NCBI RefSeq assembly: GCF_021018895.1
Contig: NC_079373.1
Location: forward strand, 7,546,001 to 7,610,000
DNA from: Seriola aureovittata
Lineage: Eukaryota; Chordata; Actinopteri; Carangiformes; Carangidae
Direction of reading: 5' to 3'
Length of the DNA: 64,000 bases
The first letter of the stretch is position 1; every line of letters starts with the position of its first letter. The notes under the pieces were generated by a model that was not told where the DNA came from, did not search any database, and was given only the letters and a program-made list of their open reading frames with translations. Shown in pieces: positions 59,301 to 64,000 of the stretch. Both the position numbers and the translations under genes were made by a program.

Positions 59301-59999
59301 CACTGGGTTTTGATCTGTGTCCTTCAACACCAGCAAGGAGGGCCAAGGTGAGTAAGCAACAAGATTATGCACAAAACAGACAAACTCCCTGGGTAATGCT
59401 TTCCTGACCCAATCTATTTGTCACAGGTGTAATTAATAGCTTTAATGAAGGCTGTATTCCATTCAGATGAGCTACGTTCAGGGTCCTGTGGAAAGGCTTC
59501 CTTAATTGAGCAGAGACATTGTTAATGTCAGTGGTTGCAACTGAAAAAAAGGATCTATGCCAACAACGGTCTTGATTATCAGGACTATGTTTTGGGTTTT
59601 TTGCAGTCATTTTCCTCCCTTCCTTCTCTTCTGGTAGGAGGAGAGGGAGAAGAGGAAAGACACACAGGACGAGCACCCTGAGTAATGTGTGATATGTCGC
59701 CACCTATGGGGCATTTAATATCTCTACAGTGACTTGGGGGAGTATACTGCCACTTAATTAATTTACATTAATATGTCAGTGAATTTTTTATTTATTTTAT
59801 GGTTAGAAAGACTTTGAACATACCTTGTAGTAAGAAATACGTTTAACGGACTCCGTGTGCTCCGTCCATTAGGGAAACTCATCACAGGACTGAAAACATT
59901 AACATGTATAAGCCGTGTGTGTGAACACACAAACATTTCTTGTAATAATTCATGAACAACCGTTAAACGTTTGTGATTATCTTTGTTTTTATATTTGTT
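59301..59999. other. Spacer upstream of adck2
   Basis: Between the Tc1 remnant and the adck2 promoter. One minus-strand frame (59703-59365, 112 codons) begins with a hydrophobic leader-like segment but has no homology that I recognise and no splice context, so I do not call it a gene. Confidence 0.4.
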
Positions 60000-60110
60000 A
60001 CCGTTACACAGCCGCCCCTTTAAGACGAAGCCACGTGACCTGGTCGGCGAGACGTCAGACCCGGAAGAGAAGCGCCTATCGTTGCAATGTTTTCATGGAT
60101 GTTCTGTTTT
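60000..60110 (+). promoter_or_regulatory. Candidate adck2 promoter
   Basis: A compact set of sites: CCACGTGACC (E-box/USF), GAGACGTCAGAC (CRE/ATF-like), CCCGGAAGAG (ETS) and GCCGCCCC (SP-like), in a short CpG-containing block about 350 bases before the adck2 ATG. TATA-less. This arrangement is typical of nuclear genes for mitochondrial proteins. Upstream ATGs at about 60087 and 60095 lie in the presumed 5'UTR, unless that UTR is spliced. Confidence 0.5.
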
Positions 60111-60423
60111 CAGTAGAAATGGATATTTTTAGCTGGTACAATTACGCCAGCTGGACTATGAAATGGACCATATGTCCTCAGCGGGAGAAGAAGCAATCCA
60201 ATTTCCTCTCGTATACAGGAATCTACAGTAACTGACACTCAGGCTAAGTTAATTTGTAGTAAAAATAAGTAGGTTGACTCTTTCTTGTAAAGTGGAGTCC
60301 CCGCCATAATCTTGTGGATGTTTTGGAGTCATGCTTCACTGATGATTTTGCAGTTTCGTAATACAAGACGGGCACATGTGTAACAATTCATCTCCTGGAC
60401 TGAGCTAACAGTCGTTTGACTTG

Positions 60424-63393
60424 ATGACCATGATGGCCTTTGGAGCAAGGGCAGTTCTTCTCAACCTGAGATACACTTTCAGTAAAGCAAGCTCCTTTGC
60501 CAGAGTCAGACTTATCCAGAACTCCAGGACATGTTTTGTTAAAAGAGGGAGGATTTTATCCCAGATACCCAAGGTTACACTGCTATGTTGGGGTGCAGTG
60601 AATGCAAGTTCATGTGCAGTTAGGTGCCAGGAAGCCACTCTTCCAACCCTGAATGCTGACAGAAAGTCTTTAGCCAAGGTCCAAGTGCACAAAGTCATAT
60701 TTTTCCTTCGCCTCAGCCTCCGTGCATTAGTTCTATTCCTCAAATTTGGCCCCCTTCTCCTTCTCTCCCCCTTGGCTCTGATGTCCACACGCTGGGCGTC
60801 TCGCTGGCTGGACGCTCTGCTGTGGGTGACTGAGAATTCTGGTCCGGCTTTCATCAAGCTGGGGCAGTGGGCCAGCACCAGACGTGACATCTTCTCTCAA
60901 GAGTTTTGTGAACGCTTCTCCAGACTCCATGTCAAGGTACGCCCCCACTCCTGGGCCCACACCAAGCAGTGTCTCCAGAGGGCCTTTGGGGAAGGCTGGA
61001 GGAAGGTTTTAGTCTTTGAGAGCAAAGAGCCGGTGGGTTCGGGATGTGTGGCCCAGGTGTACAGAGGATGGGCCAAGGCAGACCAGGTGGAGGACCCAGA
61101 CTTCCAATTGCTGGTGGAGGAAATGGAGAGAGAAGATTTGCTAGAAGCCTGGGAGATCCCTGGTTTTAGAGGAATGGTCAGATCTCTGTGGCAGCTCTGG
61201 AGGGGGAGTAGTGAGGAGGAGGGCTATGAAGAGAGAAGCTACCCAGCTGGTCAGCATGAGGAGTGCAGCACAGAGAAGGAGCGTCTGATACCTGTGGCTA
61301 TCAAGGTCAGTCTGACAGTAGCAAGATAGCCTGTTTAATCCCTCCAAATCTCACATTGCCTCCATTTTAAGTAGAGCACGCTGTAGTGTATTTTTTCACA
61401 TCCTGCAGTAGATGTTTATAAGTTGTGTCTGGTGCATTTAAGGTGGTTCATCCAGGCATCAGGAGGCAGGTGGAGATAGACCTGTTGCTGATGAAAGCCG
61501 GCAGTTGGCTTCTGCACTGCCTCCCTGGACTCAAATGGCTCAGTCTGTATGAGATAGTGGAGGAGTTTGAGAAGCTCATGACCAAACAGGTGGGATTATT
61601 ATTAATATATGAAATATTTATATGTATTTTATTATTTTTTTTATTATTTTTATGTATTTTTATTTTTTATGTCTTGATAAATGTCAATAAATCATCTGAA
61701 AAGAAAAAAATATATTACATTGACAGCATGAACAGTCTAATCACGTCACTGATCTAACTTTTATTGCAGATTGATCTCCGCTTTGAGGCCAGGAACATCG
61801 AGCATTTCCGGGATAATTTCCGTGATGTGGATTATGTCAAGTTCCCAACTCCCTTACGACCATTTATCACCAGGACAATTTTAGTGGAAACTTTTGAAGT
61901 GAGCACTGAAGTATTTAAAATCTATGAAAAATGTTGACTGAATGATTGAGTGATAAACTACACTGTAAATGTAATGTATTATCAAGATACACATCAGAAT
62001 GACAAATGCTTACTTCAATAACTATTGAACTACTGTTTTGTTTGGCAAACTCCACCTATCTGGCACAGTGCCTGGGATTCCTAGGAAATATCAATTGTTC
62101 TGGTTGAAATAATAATATTATTATTATTATAATTTATTATCATAAATAAGGCCAACATTCTCCAATTTATATTCAGCCCTTTTTTTCAGGAGAGCGAGCC
62201 TATTTCTAACTACCTGAGCTCCGAGATTCCTCAGAGTGTGAAGCAGAGAATAGCCAGGATGGGTGTAGACACCTTGCTGAAAATGGTGAGATACATAATC
62301 CACTGGCCACTTTTGGCATTTGTTCATGTAAATGTTCTATTTGTGAAATAATACTGTGATTGTTTCTACACTTCTAAAGACATTTATCTATTTACCTGAA
62401 TGTTATCACATGATTAGATGTACTATTTCCTTACTTATCCATCTGTTTTCCAGGTCTTTGTGGACAACTTCGTCCACGGGGACCTCCATCCTGGGAACAT
62501 TCTGGTCCAGTGTCGGGGGCCTCTTGCTGATTCCAGGGACAGTACTGGTATCACAGGGGAGCCCCAGGGTAAGACCACCCTCACTGACTTGTGGGATACG
62601 GTGGTTGTCAGTGTTAGACCAGACCCGTGTCCTCTCCAGTTGGTGTTGCTGGACGCCGGCATCGTAGCAAAGCTCAGTGACCATGACCTTGCAAACTTCA
62701 AGGCTGTCTTCACAGCCGTGGTGCTGCGGCAGGTAATGAGAGAACGGCGACACAGTAGATTAAGAGTTTGTGCTGGTACTATGGTTCAGTGAATAGAAAG
62801 ACAGGTCAGATTTCACTAGTTTACGTACACTGGTTTTTGATCTGGACCTGGCCCAGTGTGGTCTAGGTGTGAAAAAAAACGGAGAAATCTTTCTTTTTTT
62901 GCATTTTCACAAATAGAATAAAGGTTTCACAAATCTGAAACTATGTTTTTAAGAGTCTCTCTGGCTTCTCTGCAGTAATCTAGTCCAGATTTGACCAGTC
63001 TAAATTTTGTGGTTTTTGAAAGAGACCTGGTCCAAAACAATCTCACTTCATAGGAATGTAGCAGAGCATATTTTACAGCTTGTTTACGCATTTGTATATT
63101 TTCCACTTTTCCATAGCAAATCCAATCTTTAAGTCCTCAAAATGCCTCTCAGATAGAAAATATATATGTATAGAACAAGTAAGGAATGGAATCTGAAATC
63201 TGAGCAAACGCTCTAGCTTGGACTAACTGTACTTGCCACTGTGTCTTTGATTTTCTTTCTTCAGGGTGAGCGAGTAGCAGAGTTGATTTTGCATCATGCC
63301 CGAGCCAATGAGTGCCAAGACGTGCCACAGTTTAAGAAGGAGATGGCCCAGTTGGTGGACCATGCCCTCAGTAATACCCTCTCTCTGGGAAAG
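60424..63393 (+). CDS. adck2: AarF domain-containing kinase 2 (UbiB family), 3' end beyond window
   Basis: Exons 60424-61305, 61443-61589, 61770-61898, 62190-62285, 62454-62732 and 63265-63393, all AG/GT, all phase 0, 554 codons. Human ADCK2 is about 626 residues, so roughly 70 remain off the right edge. The first ATG is followed by an Arg-rich, acid-poor presequence (mitochondrial targeting type), then a hydrophobic segment near residues 92-119. Kinase-like motifs: FIKLGQ (UbiB KxGQ), GSGCVAQVYRG (glycine-rich loop equivalent), VAIK lysine, FVHGDLHPGN catalytic loop and LLDAGI (DFG equivalent). The family is inner-membrane or matrix associated and linked to coenzyme Q and lipid metabolism. 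ATP use by ADCK2 is not established to my knowledge. Synteny with dennd2a supports the name. Confidence 0.93.
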
Positions 63394-64000
63394 GTATTAA
63401 ACCAAGATTTGTGCTTTCTTTTTGTGTCTGGTTTGTGTTTCTGATACAGGGCCACATGAGGATGGCTGCCATCATGCTCATGATTGTAATGTTACTATTT
63501 GCAGCTGTAGAGGAAAGAAATCGTCTTTTGCCATCCTTCTGGTTGTTCTTACAATAATACAGCATTGTTTGATATTCATTTCCTTTAGTTTCATTCTTGT
63601 ATTGTGGTCGTGGTTCATGTGTTCTCTATTATGATTTAATATTGCTGTCTTCCTTTATTATTGCCATTTACTGGTTTTCCTGTCGTCACTGTCCTTGTGC
63701 AGATAGAAAACTGAAGTGTAAATTTAGACAAATTTGATTCAGTACTACTCATCCTCATATATTTATATGTTTATATTGTTTTCCAAAGACCCAACCATTT
63801 TTTTTAGTTTATATAGGCTATAGATGGTTCAAAAAATCAACATAACGCTGATAGATTTCTCTCTCCCAATATCCACTTTGGCAAATAACCATCCATCATT
63901 TATCGCAGGTATTTGTGTATTCAAAATGTCTAATTGGCCGGTGACAGTGGCTGGTGACTGTAGGAAATATTGATCACTAATTACTATTGATGTGTTTTGT
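63394..64000 (+). other. adck2 intron, truncated by the window edge
   Basis: It starts with a GTATTA donor after LSLGK. None of the expected C-terminal UbiB sequence is seen, so the final exon(s) lie outside. AT-rich, no other gene. Confidence 0.6.

Noticed and set aside
59365..59703. 112-codon minus-strand frame with a signal-peptide-like start
   Set aside because: The hydrophobic start comes from a pyrimidine-rich tract. The rest is composition-driven, and no homology or promoter is seen.
60405..60890. 161-codon minus-strand frame opposite adck2 exon 1
   Set aside because: Antisense shadow of a conserved coding exon. No homology and no splice context.
62280..62285. Suspected frameshift at the A run ending adck2 exon 4
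   Set aside because: Recounting gives four A, so the exon ends in AAA ATG before GTGAG, in phase 0 with the next exon.

Overview
The window is nuclear DNA of a bony fish. It has long introns with GT/AG junctions, very many microsatellites, Tc1-type transposon remains, and repeat motifs that I associate with spiny-rayed (percomorph) teleosts. I cannot name the species. Three protein genes can be assembled exon by exon, with codon phase closing across every junction.

Left part (1-7.4 kb): mostly intergenic and rich in repeats. A CpG/CRE-containing promoter with a non-coding first exon and a possible tiny second coding exon (about 4.2-4.85 kb, minus strand) suggests a gene whose body lies off the left edge. 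Middle-left (7.45-43 kb, minus strand): dennd2a, a DENN-domain Rab GEF. It has 19 coding exons between 8393 and 26102 (1059 codons plus a stop), a 3'UTR down to about 7.46 kb, and a probable untranslated first exon at about 42.66-43.05 kb. That exon lies beyond a roughly 16 kb intron containing microsatellites, interspersed repeats and a non-autonomous transposon with a captured Myb/SANT-like reading frame.

Middle-right (47.4-57.3 kb, plus strand): a FIIND (ZU5-UPA) gene of the NLRP1/CARD8 class. Its ZU5 and UPA exons are intact, and the autoproteolysis His and Ser are conserved with family spacing. The expected C-terminal CARD survives only as broken remnants (in-frame stop, frame change, lost middle). 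It begins near a CpG-rich, possibly bidirectional promoter. Two Tc1 remnants and a LINE 3' tail lie in or around it. Right end (60-64 kb, plus strand): adck2, a mitochondrial UbiB-family kinase-like gene. Six exons are visible (554 codons) and the C-terminus lies beyond the window.

DENND2A and ADCK2 are also neighbours in the human genome (7q34), which supports both names. The FIIND gene between them is the unusual part of the locus. It may now make a CARD-less, self-cleaving regulator, or it may be an inflammasome-type gene that is decaying.
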